Below, in pieces: positions 1 to 14,100 of a stretch of DNA of 64,000 nt (positions within the stretch are counted from its first letter, which is position 1; every line of letters starts with the position of its first letter). The stretch spans positions 70,470 through 134,469 of the forward strand of contig KQ965833.1 of NCBI GenBank assembly GCA_001574975.1, read 5' to 3'. Source of the DNA: Gonapodya prolifera JEL478. Taxonomy: Eukaryota > Monoblepharomycota > Monoblepharidomycetes > Monoblepharidales > Gonapodyaceae. The translations under genes and the position numbers were made by a program. The notes beneath the pieces are model-generated. The model saw only the letters and a program-made list of their open reading frames with translations, was not told the DNA's origin and did no database searches.

Positions 1-140
1 CCTGACCCGTCCCTTGATTTTATGGTCACGCACCCCCTGCACAGATACTTCGCACTCCAGCCCCGCCCACGTCTGTCTTTGTTTCCCTTCGCCGCTTCTT
101 CTCCGCTGTCTCCCATCCGCCCTCATCACCCGCCCGCCGC

Positions 141-2636
141 CTACCCCCGCAGGACCCATCCAACCCCGCACTCGAACCCCTCGACGGCGCCAAACCATTC
201 ATGGTCCTGAGCCTGCAGGTACGAAAGGTCGACGTGGTACCCGAGCTTGTCGACAAAACTCGCCGACCGGACCGGGTCGAGTTGTGGGCGCCCCGGAGCA
301 GGTGGGTGGAGCGAGGATTCGATAAGAGGAGGGATGCGCGTGGGCGCCGGAAGTGTTTCGAACACGTGGATCGAGAGCGTGCTGTCTCCAGAGGCGATGG
401 CGACGAGGAACCCTCCCGGCGTTCGGGTGACGCGTGGGGGAGGGGCGGGCGGGTCGAAAATGTCCGCGACGCCCACTACGTCCTCTGCGGCGCCACCCTC
501 TCCCAGGACGTTTCGACACGCTTCCGGGTCAAGCACCCGCGAGAAGATGTGTGGCGGGACGGACGCGGGCCAGGTCGACGCGCGCAGGCAGGGTCGCGGT
601 GAATGCATCAGGCCCGGGTTGATTGCGAAACTGCATCTGTGACGGAGGGGGCAGAAGGGTTTGTGAGAAAGGGTGGCCGGGTAGCGAACGAAACAGGAAA
701 AGGAGGGGAGGTTTTCGTGTTAACATATGCGCCCATACGTTGAACAGAAGAGGGAGAGAAATGTAAACCCCGCCTGGGTCCCAACGTCCAGGGGCTCGCG
801 GCACGTCCTAGTCCACAAGATCCGCCAGATAAGAGTCCCAGCCCACACCGCGGTGCCTTGCACACACCATCCCAACTGTTTCAATCTCGGCTCGCCCCAA
901 TCACCCAAACGACACGCGCTCCCCCTCGGCGGCGGCTGATCCCCTCGCTCACCCCAGTCCGCCACCCCCAAACAACAAAACAACAATACCCACATATGCC
1001 TCTGCACGAAATCAAACACGCCGCCCCTCACAATCCACCGCTCATTATCATCCACGGGCTCCATCGCCTTCCTCTTCTCCTCCTTTTCCTCCTCCGTCTC
1101 CTTCCTTCCCTCCTCCTCCCTTCCCTTCCCCAGCTCCTGCTCACCTGCTCCATCCTCACGCACGGCATACCGGACCCTCCAACCCTTCATCGGCCCATCC
1201 GCCCCGTCGACGCCCACACACCGCAGCGTGATGCGGCGGGTGAAGAGCATGGAGGAGTAGGACGGGTGGATGGGCGCGGGTGGGATCGGGTATGTGGAGG
1301 GGGAAGTGGCGATTTGGTGGATTGGGCGGCGGCGGTGCTGCGCGTGCGCGGGGCCGGGTGTTGGCGCGGGCGCGCCGGGCGTGGTGGTGGTGGCGGGAGT
1401 TGTGGGCGGCGTTTGGAAAGGGAAAGGCGGGTTCGCGTTTACAGGGAAGGCGTTGTGTGGAGTCGTGTGCGTGTGCGTGTTTGGAGGAGGAGGAGTAGGA
1501 AACGGTTGTGTCGGATTCGGTATCCCAGGACCCATTGCGCCCCACTGCGGTGTGTTCATCTGTGCAGCCGTATACGTATGCGTGACGTTGTTGACTGCGT
1601 TGAAATCGAACCCAGCGGCGGCGCCCCACCCTGGGTGTCCCTGTCCCAGCACGCCAGGACCGGACGAAATGACGTTCTGCGCCAGCGTCTGCCACTCTGG
1701 CGTCGGTGGTGTGAAGAGTGGGTAGACGTGCTGCAAGTGCGCCTGCATGGAGGAGAGATGTGAGGAGAGAGGTGGGATCGCGGCGTGCGGCGAGACCGAG
1801 TGCGGGAGTGGGTGCGTGTGCTGGTTGGAATGAGTGGCGAGGGTCGTCGGGTGGTTGTTGTGGGAGGAGAAGGAGGTGACGGCTGTGTGTGTTGCATTGA
1901 CGGGTTGTGGTCCCGCCGTCTGTGCACCACCCGGCGTCGCGCCCGGCGTCGCCTGTCCCAGTCCGTGCACCTGCACCCGCGTCTGCGCCAATAAATTCCC
2001 ACCAGTCGTCGCGTGCGCCGCTCTGGCCTGCCCGCGCGGGTCCCTCAACTGAGGGTTCATGCGTGAGGTTCCAATGACGTTCCACTCCCTGAGCAAATAC
2101 TGCCTCCTGGACTCTATCGCCGGGTTGAACGGGAACGAGTCCGCGAAGGGCACATGGAACAGTATGGTTGAGGTTCGTAAGGCGCGGAGGAGGGCCCGAG
2201 TACCGGCGGAACAGAAGACACGCGACACGAGCCGCGCACGCAGGATGAGGTGCGCGGGCAGACGGGTCAGGATTTCGTACCAGACCTCGGCGGGGAGACA
2301 TGGTGGTATGGATGTAGCGGCGTCGACGTCCATTCTGTCAGGGGAAGGAGAACCCACCCGCGGCGGCGGAGGGGATTTCGCCGGGTCTTGCACCGAGTGT
2401 GCGCTTTCCCCGAGCCCTCCCACAGGAATACCGGCCCCACTCCCGCCCCTGCTCCTACTCCCGCCCCTCCTCCCACGTGCGCTATCGGATTGTCGCCGTC
2501 CGCGTTCGCTCTTGACATCCCGACCGGCGTCGTCGCCGCAGCGTCTTGACACAGGCGTTTCGCCGCTCGCCACCTCTGTGACGTCGTCGTGTGCCTTGCG
2601 CTTCCTGTCTGCGCCGTCTCGTGTGGTTCCGCTCAT
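141..2636 (-). CDS. F-box protein with long low-complexity middle
   Basis: Probable substrate-recognition subunit of an SCF ubiquitin ligase. The start is the ATG at 2636-2634 (MSGTTRDGADRK), an acidic/basic Ser-Arg-rich leader. At about residues 115-160 lies an F-box (core LPAEVWYEILTRLP, then LRARLVSRVFCSAG). About 270 residues of Gln/Thr/Pro/His-rich low-complexity sequence follow, then a more ordered part (LFTRRITLRCVGVDG; NERWIVRGGVFDF). The long frame stays open to 720. An intron near 635-735 (GTATGG donor, CACAG acceptor) would join it to a second frame, 141-608, holding GGFLVAIASGDSTLSIHVFE, which reads like a beta-propeller strand pair. That join and the C-terminus are uncertain, and a GTAGGC donor at the apparent stop means the gene could continue left of the window. 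The F-box itself is clear. Confidence 0.6.
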
Positions 2637-3718
2637 TGTCTGGATGTTTTTCCAACGTTGGTGCGTCGGCAGTGTTCCCTGTCCACAATCTCCCAGGGAG
2701 TGAGTCCCGGTCGCAATGCACGCGCACTCTATTTCACGCCTCGTGCGGTTGTCGCGTCCGGCAGCGGCGTTGGCGGCGGTGGAGGTCGCTGCTGACGGGT
2801 GTTGGGTATTGGAGGGGCGATGCTTGAGGCCCCAAGTCCAATCGGTTTTTCTGCACACATGGGACATCACATGCCCCATCCATCGGAACACACTGCTGCA
2901 CTCGCATCATGCAATCGCACCCACGATTTAGTCCGATTCGTCTTTCTCGCCGTGTGTCCACTTTTTCTGTAGACAAGTTTGTTGATTGGGTGGTGGTGGC
3001 GCAGTCTTCCACAGGGACGGGATCCAATTTCCACCGTGGTTCCACAACGCGACAAACCCAGCCGAAAAAGCAACGCCCAGCCGAAAAAGCAACGCCCAGT
3101 CGAAAAAGTAACGCCCGGTCGATGCAATTCGTCGCAACTCTTCGAATCCCGTCCGCGCCCGTGTCGCAGCGGTTGTCCCACCAAGCAGAAAACACTTTCG
3201 GTAAAATCTCCGGAATTTCGATGCAGGTCTCGACCGCTCGCATCTTCCGCTTCTCCTGACTCGCTCGACCCACAAAGATGCAATTATAGCACCACCCGTC
3301 ATTTTTTACCCCCCTGGTAGCGTCGCCGTGCACTGCACACGATCGAGCAGTGCGGAGTGTCACCCAGAGTGTTCCAAAATTCCCGAGGTTCTTACTTCAT
3401 TTAACAAATATATTTCCATCCATTCATCACCAGAATATTAGTGAATTGCACCAATAAATTTGCCGCCAAAAAACCAGTGCAGCCCGGGACCCACTGCCCA
3501 CTCCCTCGCCAAAGCAAACACTCGAGCGGTACTGTTCCCGCACGAGAGATCGAAGCATGCGCGCCTCGTCTCGCGTCAGGGTGCATGTCGCCACATCATG
3601 TCAACATCACTTATATGTACTTCCTCCACTCCTCATGCGTACCTCCGCGGGATCACAACGACGCACAGCACACGACACGCCACGACACGCTCCTGCCCTG
3701 CCCCTGCCCCATTTACAT
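2637..3718. other. Intergenic, with a small minisatellite
   Basis: Region upstream of the F-box gene and downstream of the SMU1 locus. Open frames here lack family similarity and are mutually overlapping. The only structure seen is the 19-bp tandem repeat listed separately. Confidence 0.6.
3057..3120. repeat. 19-bp tandem repeat, three copies plus a partial
   Basis: Unit CCCAGYCGAAAAAGYAACG repeated at 3057, 3076 and 3095, followed by a truncated fourth unit (CCCGGTC). Copies 1 and 2 are identical and copy 3 differs at two C/T positions. Confidence 0.9.
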
Positions 3719-6100
3719 TCACGCCTTGAACAGCCTTACGACCCCGTCCTCGGCCGCCACAGCCATCACGTTCTGGAACGGGTGGTGGGCAGCCGCCACG
3801 AGTTCAGTTTCAGAGACCTGGAGGTCGTGGGTTGTGGGTTGTGGGTCGTGTCATGGGTGGATTTTGTCGAATGCAACAAAAAAAAAAAAAAAAAGGTGGG
3901 AAAAGGTTCCTTGAGATCCATGTGTGCGAGCCTGGCTGTGCCCCCGCGGCCGGCTTGGCATTTCCCACTCCTTTGGGGCCTCCACATGCATCTCCTCATC
4001 GGCCATGTCGATCGGCCGAGGAAAAACAAGGGCTGGTTTGCACGTGTTATCGACCGTCGCCGACGTATTATACGCCTTTGTCCTTCCATTTCCCATTCTC
4101 TAGGGACGTCCATTTGCATTTGCATCCCCGGCCCCATCCATCGTCGAGGAAAGTAGAGTTTGGTGGCGCGTGTCGTCGATGCTTGGCTGTGCCCTGTCCC
4201 GGTGGATTACCCTACCTATTCCCGTTCTTTGGAGTCCACATGCATCGCTATTCCAGTCCGTCGTCCAAGGAAAGAACATGTTCGGTTGTCATCGTTATCG
4301 TTATCGTCGACGATTATGAGCATCGCTCCTATGCCTTGTGCTCCGCTCCCTTGCCCTTCCCTTTCCCATTCCCATTCCTTGGGGAAAGCGCCCATGCATC
4401 CCAGGCCCCATCGATCGTCCGTCGTCCAAGGAAAGAAAACGCTGGCTATACGTATGTAGCATCTTCCACGGTGATAAGCGTCGTTGTGCCCTGTCCGTTG
4501 CCATGACCTTCCCATTCCTGTACCCTATTCCCCATTTTACCGTTCCCCTTCCCGATTCCCACTCCCCAACCACACACCCACCTTATCACCCCCCACCCTA
4601 CACTGCCTCCCGCCGCCCACATCAAACGTATACACTCTCCGGTCGTCCGCGACGCAGTGCAGAAGTTCGCCGCGGGGGCTGCATACGGTAATCACGAAGT
4701 CCGGTGTCGGTGTGCCGGCGGTGGGTGGGGGGTGGAAGGCGCGGATGAGCTGGGGTCGGGTGGAGGAGAGGTGGGTTGTAGGTGGGTGGTGGGGTGACGA
4801 GAATGGATGGGTGGTGGTTGGTGTAGGGGGAGGTATGGCCGTGGATTGTCGGTGGTGTTCGGTGTAGTCATAGGCACGTAGGGTAGGATCGACACGGTGG
4901 AGGCGGGTACGATGATAGGTTGAACGATGGGCGGGTAATAGTCGGGAGAGGTCGTCGTAGATGCGTAGGTACGTGGATCGCCGGGTGTACAGTTGAACAC
5001 AAAAGTGAATGTCCAACCAAAAGATCGTCCATGAGCATGAGGTTGCCCTTGTGTGGGGTGGAGGATGGTGTTGTGTGTGTGTTGGGGTTTGTGGTGGAAG
5101 GAGGTTGGGAACCCAAGGGCGAAGAGAAAGGATGGTAGTACCCACCTCGAGCTGATACTGCAGGTCTTTCCGTAGCTTCCCCGCCATGTAATTGTACACC
5201 TCGATGATCCCGTCAACTCCGCCAGTGATCAGGTACTGACCGTCGGGGTAGAAGGCGATAGATTCGGGGTGTTGCTTCTCGCGAGAACTGCAACATTCCA
5301 TTCAGCCTTCGTTGTCCTTGCCTTCCCTCCAACCCACCATCCAAAGCACACGCACACGAACCTTGATAGAATTATAACACAGCCCAGGCACAGCGTCCTC
5401 CTCGGCGCGCTGCGTGGGTGCCGTGCCGCGGAACAGATCATATGCAGTTTCGGGGGTATCAGGCCCACGGGGATGTCGCCGCGGAGGTTAGGAAGAGGTG
5501 AGAGTTGGAAGGGGGAATTGGAACACCGTCCAATCGTTTGAATTCATTGAGATATATGCGAGCAGTATTGACGAGAGTCTTCTTCGCGATGGCAAGCTCC
5601 AATACAGCGAATTGAAATGCTCAAGTGCGCAATTTGCGTCCCCTGTCAACAACTCACCTTGGGCAATCAATTGCCGCCACCTCTGCTTACTCGAATCCTC
5701 TCCATATGCCTCCCTCTCATCAAAAAACGTCTTAGACAGCAAATGTTCCAAGTCGAGGTACCGCTCCGGCTGGTTGTCCTTGTGGACCTGCATGGGCTCA
5801 GTCTGGCGCAACAGAGACCGCGCCGCGGCGGTCTCGCGCATCTCGACGGAGCTCCAAGACGATCTGCTCGTACAGGTCCACGAGCTTTTTTGGGGGCAGG
5901 GTGAGCTGGGTGGTTTTCAGAACTGACTCCCAGTCCCCGGAGAGGATGGAGGAGGAGAAGGATTCGACGCTGTCGACGGTGTTGAGGTGGATGGTGCGTT
6001 CTTCTTGCAGAGTGCGCAGGGTGCGGAGGAGGTTGTTTTCTTTCAAAAATTGCTCGATCAGACGAATCACGTTGCTGGATTCGATTTCGAGAGAGGTCAT
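3719..6100 (-). CDS. SMU1: SMU1 homologue (LisH/CTLH-WD40 splicing factor), apparently broken
   Basis: Smu1 is a spliceosomal B-complex protein that pairs with RED/IK. Exon 1 (6100 to about 5658) starts [20 protein letters not shown] and gives the LisH/CTLH region ([44 protein letters not shown]). Further pieces match in order: [12 protein letters not shown] (about 5362-5445), [20 protein letters not shown] with [11 protein letters not shown] (about 5155-5280), LMLMDD (about 5030), LIRAF...[14 protein letters not shown] (4621-4749) and the C-terminal [20 protein letters not shown]...FKA, stop at 3719-3721. Oddities: a one-base offset at about 5845, further offsets around 5400 and 5270, and no recognisable WD40 repeats 2 to 4 between about 5030 and 4750. 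The last intron (3818-4620) is about 800 nt, roughly ten times the local norm, and carries tandem repeats. Either a decaying gene or an assembly collapse. Identity of the fragments as SMU1 is firm. Confidence 0.75.
3955..4505. repeat. Degenerate tandem repeat, about four units of 128-149 bp
   Basis: Units begin near 3961, 4089, 4219 and 4368. Each opens with a pyrimidine-rich TTCCCATTC-type block and TTTGGGG or similar, then CCACATGCATC or a variant, then a CCATCGATCG/GTCGTCC block followed by AGGAAAG, and ends with a variable segment rich in CGTTATCG/GTCGACG. It lies wholly inside the last intron of the SMU1 locus. A 17-base A run (3878-3894) is in the same intron. Confidence 0.75.
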
Positions 6101-6396
6101 GGCGGTGGCGGGAAGTTGGGAGGGAAGAGGGGAAGAGAAGGGCGGAGATGCCGAAAGGTGGCGAAAAAAAGGAGGTTACCGGGGGTTGGAGGAGACGAAA
6201 ATGGGGTTTTGAGCGGAGTAAAAATTCCTGGCTCTTTAGTACACTACACTTTACTTTGCCTGTCAGAAACTTATGCGTGGAACGTCACAAATACTTCAGA
6301 GAATCTGTTTATGACAGAGAGAACGCTATGTATGCAGTGCTGAAAATCGTGGATCGTCGCCAATCGTCGTACGTCCGTTTGTCGGCTCATCACATT

Positions 6397-7059
6397 TCAA
6401 CACGGAAAGACAGCCTTGATGATACGTTGAAACCGTTCGTCCTTTCGCGTGGACCGCATGGAGGGGCAAGGCTTTCGGCACGTAGGACAGACTTTCTCCT
6501 TTCTGGCGTGACATGTAGTGTTTTGGAATATTGACACGCGTTTTTGGAACCACGTCCCAGTTTCTACTCACGCGCGGAGAGATGGTTGGACAAGCACGCT
6601 TTACAAAATCTGTGAAGACACTGGTATAGACAATCGATGAGTTTCTCGACGCTCTCGGCTCAGCCCTTTGACGTGATCACATACTGCAGTCGTCGCCACG
6701 CAATCATTCATCACGTCGAGACATATGGGGCATTGGAAACTCTTCTCCAGCTTCGACATGGGTAGAGTGACACGTTGGTCACCCTCCTCCGGGAAGGCGA
6801 CGGGGTCTCGGGCGAGTTCATAGGTGGAGAGATGACTGAGTGCTAGACACGTCGATCGACGAGGAAGGTTAGGAGCACGTCATTTGAAACATGACGCATA
6901 GAGAATCATGAGCTCACCATTTACTTCGACACCTTTGGGCCGGTAGGGATGCTCCTATGATCGAAAAGGGACGAGTTGGTCGAGTTGGTGATCATCCCAT
7001 TACAAGTTGAAACATGTGACTGCCACACATACTTTCGACCAGACTCGACCAGATGACAT
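6397..7059 (-). CDS. RING1/RNF2-like RING-finger protein (small exons)
   Basis: Not visible as one open frame; assembled from splice sites. Exon 1 is 7059-7033 (MSSGRVWSK), then 6954-6918 (EHPYRPKGVEVN), 6842-6685, 6620-6572 and 6502-6397. The first junctions are in phase with GT-AG ends. The N-terminus (ALSHLSTYELARDP) resembles the helix preceding the RING of RING1/RNF2 (LSLYELQRTP in animals). The RING reads CPICLDVMNDCVATTA then CLHRFCKACLSNHL then CPTCRK, giving the C3HC4 ligands in correct spacing, followed by STRKDERFQRIIKAVFP, as in RING1. The product would be about 130-140 residues, with no RAWUL domain found downstream. The join between the fourth and fifth exons is out of phase by one base. 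Likely E3 ubiquitin ligase activity. A histone H2A role is inferred from RING1 similarity only. Confidence 0.7.
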
Positions 7060-7171
7060 TGCGAATGACTCTTGGCACCGACTGCTTTCGTAGTCTCCCG
7101 GAGCACAGGGAGATTGAATCACCGCTCAAGTGTGACCTGAGCACATCGGTATTACTGCCAAGCATCCCAAA
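7060..7171. promoter_or_regulatory. Short divergent promoter (RING1-like / TSC10)
   Basis: Only 112 bp separate the two divergent start codons, so both promoters and 5' leaders must share this stretch. No TATA box or known motif stands out. Confidence 0.5.
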
Positions 7172-8919
7172 ATGGGGGGATGGTCGTCGAAATTGGAAGT
7201 GGAGGGGAAGGTGAGTCTCACTCTATCGCGTTACTCTCACTGGAATCTTAGCTGAGTGTTAATTCTCGCAACATGTTGCCCTCAATATTCTCCCGCTCGA
7301 TTCCATGTAAAACAGCACGCCTACATTACTGGGGGGTCTGAAGGACTTGGTCTTGAACTCGCGAAGAATCTGGCTGCTCGTGGTGCCCATGTTACCGTTG
7401 TGTCGGTAAGCAAGGCACGATATATGCAAGGGTGGTTCTCTCGATAAACCATCACTCTTTTCCCCCGTCGGACTCACCCGCACTAATAGAGGTCGGAGAA
7501 GAAGCTCCTAAAAGCTATTCAAGAGATCAAGGTGACCACTGAAACGATGCTGACAGGACCTGCAAGCACCATTTATGTTTTGAATCCTCATTTCTGTACA
7601 TTGGTCTTCACTCCGGTAGGCAGCGGCACTCTCTGAAGACCAAAAGATACAGTTCTTTGCAGCGGACGTCTCGTCCAACGAGGAATCAAAAGCCGCCCTG
7701 AGCAAGGCTGTTGATGCTGCTGGTGTCCCCTACTTCGTGTTCCCTTGCGCAGGTGCTCTTCCTACTATCGCAACACAATTCATTTCTCCACGCTTACTTT
7801 TTTTGCTTTGGAAAGGTCTTGCTCGTCCAGGATACTTCCTCGAAGAGGACCACATCGCAATCCATGAGCACGCCATGAGGGTGAACTACCTCGGTACTTT
7901 GTACACCGTACACGTGAGCGTGGACTGAAATCAGCTTCGCACTTGAAACGTGGAGCTGTCATCATGATTTGACTCGTAGGCGGCGGCAAGGCTCATGGCC
8001 TTTAACGGAGTTCGAGGCCACATCGCGTGCATTGGCTCGGTCATCTCCATGGTGTCGTTCATTGGATACGGCAGCTATGCTCCGTCAAAGGCGGCTTTGA
8101 GATGTGAGTTAATTTGTTTGAACTGTTGAGGTTACCCAACCCTCACCAGATTCATGCGTTGCGGAAGCGCTCGCCGAGACACTCCGGAACGAATTGAAGC
8201 CCTACGGGATAAAGATTCATCTTTTCCGTGAGTCCATAACCCCGCCACCAAGAATAACTTCGCACGCGAACCCTCAACCTCACTCGTTCTCATGTTAATT
8301 ACCGACGTACCTATTTTCATCCGACCACGTCCCTGCCACCTTGACGTCATGTTCACTAATCTTCCCCCCAGTCCCTGCCGGAATCGACAGCCCCGGTCTC
8401 GTCGAGGAGAACAAAACCAAGCCCAAGCCGACCGAACTCCTCGAAGCCGGGGACGTACCGCAAAAGCCCGATGTCGTTGCCAAATTACTCCTCAAGGGAA
8501 TCCAGCGCGGTCAGTACGCTATCACGACCGATATACAGGGAGAGGTGTTCAGGGCGAGCACAGCCGGTGAGCGTTGTGTCCACGACGGAAAAAGAAAAGT
8601 GCTGGATTGACTGCAACAAACGTGCCTTGGTAGGAACGACGCCGTGGAATAACTACCTCTACGACTGGCTTTTTGCAATTATTGCAATGGTAAGCTGTTC
8701 ACCGTGTCAAAGGCGCTGGCCAACGGTACTTCTCCGAGCATGGCAACCTTAACGGGAAATTCCGTCTCCCAACAGATCGCCTTCACCTTTGTCCGCTTGC
8801 AGGGTGATAGTTATGCAGTGAAATACCCGTACCCGTTGCTTCTACCAGTTCCCGAGAAGAACGGTTCGAACACTTCCGAAGAGACGGTACAGCAGACGGA
8901 AAATCCTACTGAGAAGTGA
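7172..8919 (+). CDS. TSC10: 3-ketodihydrosphingosine reductase
   Basis: Short-chain dehydrogenase that reduces 3-ketodihydrosphingosine to dihydrosphingosine with NADPH at the ER membrane, the second step of sphingolipid synthesis. Exon 1 (7172-7210) encodes MGGWSSKLEVEGK; an intron to 7312 leads into HAYITGGSEGLGLELAKNLA, the Rossmann GGSxGxG motif. Further exons give FFAADVSSNEESK, FPCAG (the NAG-type motif), AMRVNYLGTLYTVH, and the catalytic SYAPSK (YxxxK) within GYGSYAPSKAALR. The family-specific stretch IDSPGLVEENKTKPKPTELL (compare PGFAEENRTKP in human KDSR) separates it from other reductases. Hydrophobic C-terminal segments (WNNYLYDWLFAIIAM, IAFTF) fit membrane attachment. About ten exons. 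It ends ENPTEK, stop 8917-8919. Confidence 0.9.
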
Positions 8920-9026
8920 TGAAAGCTTTCAGTTTGTTACTGCAGTGATTTATATCATACTTTTGACTGTATCCTGTTATGAGTACAGAATTGTACGTTC
9001 ACCTAATTCACCCAATCGAAGTTGTC

Positions 9027-11005
<1,979 letters not shown>

Positions 11006-11128
11006 ACTCCGTACTGAAATTTCTAGTTGTATTGTTACTATATTTTTGGCTCCATTCCAATCCATGGTGGGGAGCTCAGGTTGAATCCGACAGGCGAAAA
11101 CACCTTCCATCACGGACGAGGGTCCACC

Positions 11129-14100
11129 ATGTCGTTTTCTGCAGTGTTTTCCCCGGAACCGGATGGTCGCTTGTTCCCCTCTCGGGATTCTTTTACACCC
11201 GAATCGTCACCAGAATCTGACTCGAAACCGAGGGGCGGGAAGGGTGATCGGACTGGAAAGAAGCGACAAAGAGTGCAGAAGGTACTTTGCCTGTGTCGTT
11301 CAGTGAAGCTCCCTTGATGGATTGAGGTGGAGAGATAAATTACCACAGGCATGTTTCGAATGTCGACGGCTGCGAGTGAGATGCTCAGGAGATGAACCAG
11401 CGTGCCAGCGATGTAGCAAGAGAGGGGCGGAGTGTGATTACCCCGCTATCGTCCGGAAAAGAGGTCCTGGCAAGAGTGAGTTTCAGAACCGTATTATTAT
11501 CGCTCTAGAACCGTTTCGCTGAGACATTCGGCGTTGCCCGCTTTCTTTTACCAGAGAAGGCCGAGCAGCTTGCGACCAGAATGACCGTAGGTTTTCCAAA
11601 TGCATTTGTATGGATCTGATTGGGCGGCTCAACAGATTTGTGAAACCCCAGAAGCTCGAGAATGCCATCTCGAACACATTTCAAAGTCGAGAAAGACCAA
11701 AAAGGAAGAGTGCTACCCGGGGGTCGAGTCGAGCGAGTTCCCAGCAGCCAAGTGGAGATGACGCTTCAAATGGAATCGAGGATCCACAAGAACACCTCAT
11801 CTACGAGCATCCGGATCCACCATTCAAAGAGGAGGTGGATGATGTTAGTGATGATTCCAATGAACGTTCAGATCGGGGATTGGTCGACAATAGCAGCGAT
11901 TCGGAATACACCGAGTCCCGGCGAAAGGGAAGTTTAGCGAGGAAGCGAGAGCGAACTTCTTCTTCTCGAGATCGGCCTCGACCCGGAACTTCGTCTCTGC
12001 AAGGCACTTCTTCATACCTTGGTCGATCGCTAAGCTACCCTGGTGGAATAATGATGCAGAAGCCTCTCCAGTATCCCGTTGGCCAGACTGCCTCTGGCGC
12101 ACCAATCCAACAATACCCCGGACTACCATTTGCGCCATCACCTCCATCAAACCTCCAGCGACCTAAACCTAATGGTATATCGCATCTGCTTCCTCTACTG
12201 AACGGATCGAGGACCCCATCCCCCTCACTAAACCCATCCCTTAATGCTTTCGCCGGCGTTCACTCTGACCAGTTTGTTGTTCCGAATGGGATGAGCTCAG
12301 AATCAATGCTAAGCCGTGAGAAGACCCGCACTTTTGTCTACTTGTAGATTTGGATGTTATTGACTCTCAGGGTTTGTAGATCATCAGGCAACAGTACCGG
12401 CGATACCATCTCATTTAATGGCATCACTATCTCATGTCAAACTCCCCCCCTTGCAAGCTATTCCCCAAGATGGGAGCCCCGCTGGTCTGCCTCCTCTTCC
12501 ACCCAAGGAGATTATCGACGATTTGTTGCAAACATGGTTCAATGAGCTCTACGTGAGTTAATATGGAGACCTTCATTCCCTCACAACACACTCATTCATG
12601 CGATACCAACCTCTTTACTCATCAAGATTTTTTCCAACGTTGTTCACCGCTCAACCTTTCTTCGAACCTTGTTTACTCAACCACCATTGATTCTCTATGC
12701 TCTTTGTTGTGCCTCCTCTCGTGTCTCTAAGCACCCATATCTCATTTCTTCTCCAAATACCCCTTTCGGCATGGCGGACGTATTCTTCTCCAGGTGCATG
12801 GCTCTGATGTCTTTTGAGTCGGTACTGATTGTCCCAAAGCTGGAGAACATAATTGTGATAACTCAAATCGGTGCGTGAAGCTCCTTTTCATGCTTTCTGA
12901 ACACCTCATACTAACGCGGCCACGGATGAAATGCCCATGTGTGCACTAATTAGCTACCCATGCTGCCTCAAGGCCCAATGGCTCGAATTCAGGGTACCGA
13001 ATGTTGACGCTCGCCATGATGCTTGCGAAGGACATGAAGCTAAACTATGAACCAGATGAAGAGCTTGGATTGACCTGGGTTGAAAAAGAGCAGAGGCGTC
13101 GTGTATTCTGGAATCTCTACATGATGGTGAGATTTTTGCCGCAATAATACAGGATCAATCAAATTTTACACCAGTCTTACCTTTTAGGACCGTCATTTAG
13201 CTGCGATGGAAAATCGAGACCTTTTAATTTCGGACCGAGAAGTACATCTCAACCTTCCCTGCTTGGACGCCGTGTATGAGGTCAGTCTGCGGACCCTCCT
13301 TCATAAAGAATTAAGTGTCGACTCCGTTTTTGTTATAGGCTGATGACCCAATGATGGCACCTCCTGCTACTGTACCGGCACCAACGGCATTTGCAACGCT
13401 GGACGATCCGGACCAGCTGCGTGCTTTGGTTACTTCGGGCTCTATTGGACCTTCTGCGCTTCAAGTCATGATCTTTAGAATGTTTGGTGTGTTGATATTG
13501 CTGCTATTATTCTTGTCCAGTCTCGACAGTTACCTATTTTTGTTCTCGAAGGGTCTGTCATACGCTTCCACCACACTGCGAACCCGACCAGTGCTGAGAA
13601 AGAACGAATAGATCGCCAGTTGGACGCTTTCTACGACAATCTCCCTCCCAATATTCGCGCCTTGGACAATGTTGACCGTTCAAACGACATTCGAAACGCC
13701 GGGGCGAAGCCGGATCGACGGATATCTACCGGACTCATGCTTTGGCACACTCTCAAAATCTTGCTTCACGGACCATGGGATGTGAACTCAATGTGGTACG
13801 TTTCTCTATAAAGTTCTTCCTATTCTTTCACGCACGAATTCATTACCACCTTGGCAGCGCTGACTCGGTTTGGTTAAGCTCCTCTGATTTTCTGATCTGC
13901 GCGGAGCACAGCGAGCTCATTGTGCGCAAAGTCGAAAACTACCTCACACGAAGGGCTGAACCGTACCGTCCATACATCCCGTCGTTCGTAATATTCTGTT
14001 TCCTCATGAGCTCCATGGTGCATATTACACTCATTCGGAAATTGCGTGGCTCAGGAGGTCAGATTGAAAGGGAGGTGGTGAGTGAATCTTGATCCATATT

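Noticed and set aside
1156-2301. Long minus-strand frame of 381 codons overlapping the F-box gene
   Set aside because: It is a shifted frame of the same strand through the low-complexity middle; it lacks the F-box and its composition is a by-product of CA/GC-rich sequence.
2059-2703. Plus-strand frame of 214 codons opposite the F-box exon
   Set aside because: Antisense shadow of the F-box coding region with Pro/Arg-rich random composition and no motif.
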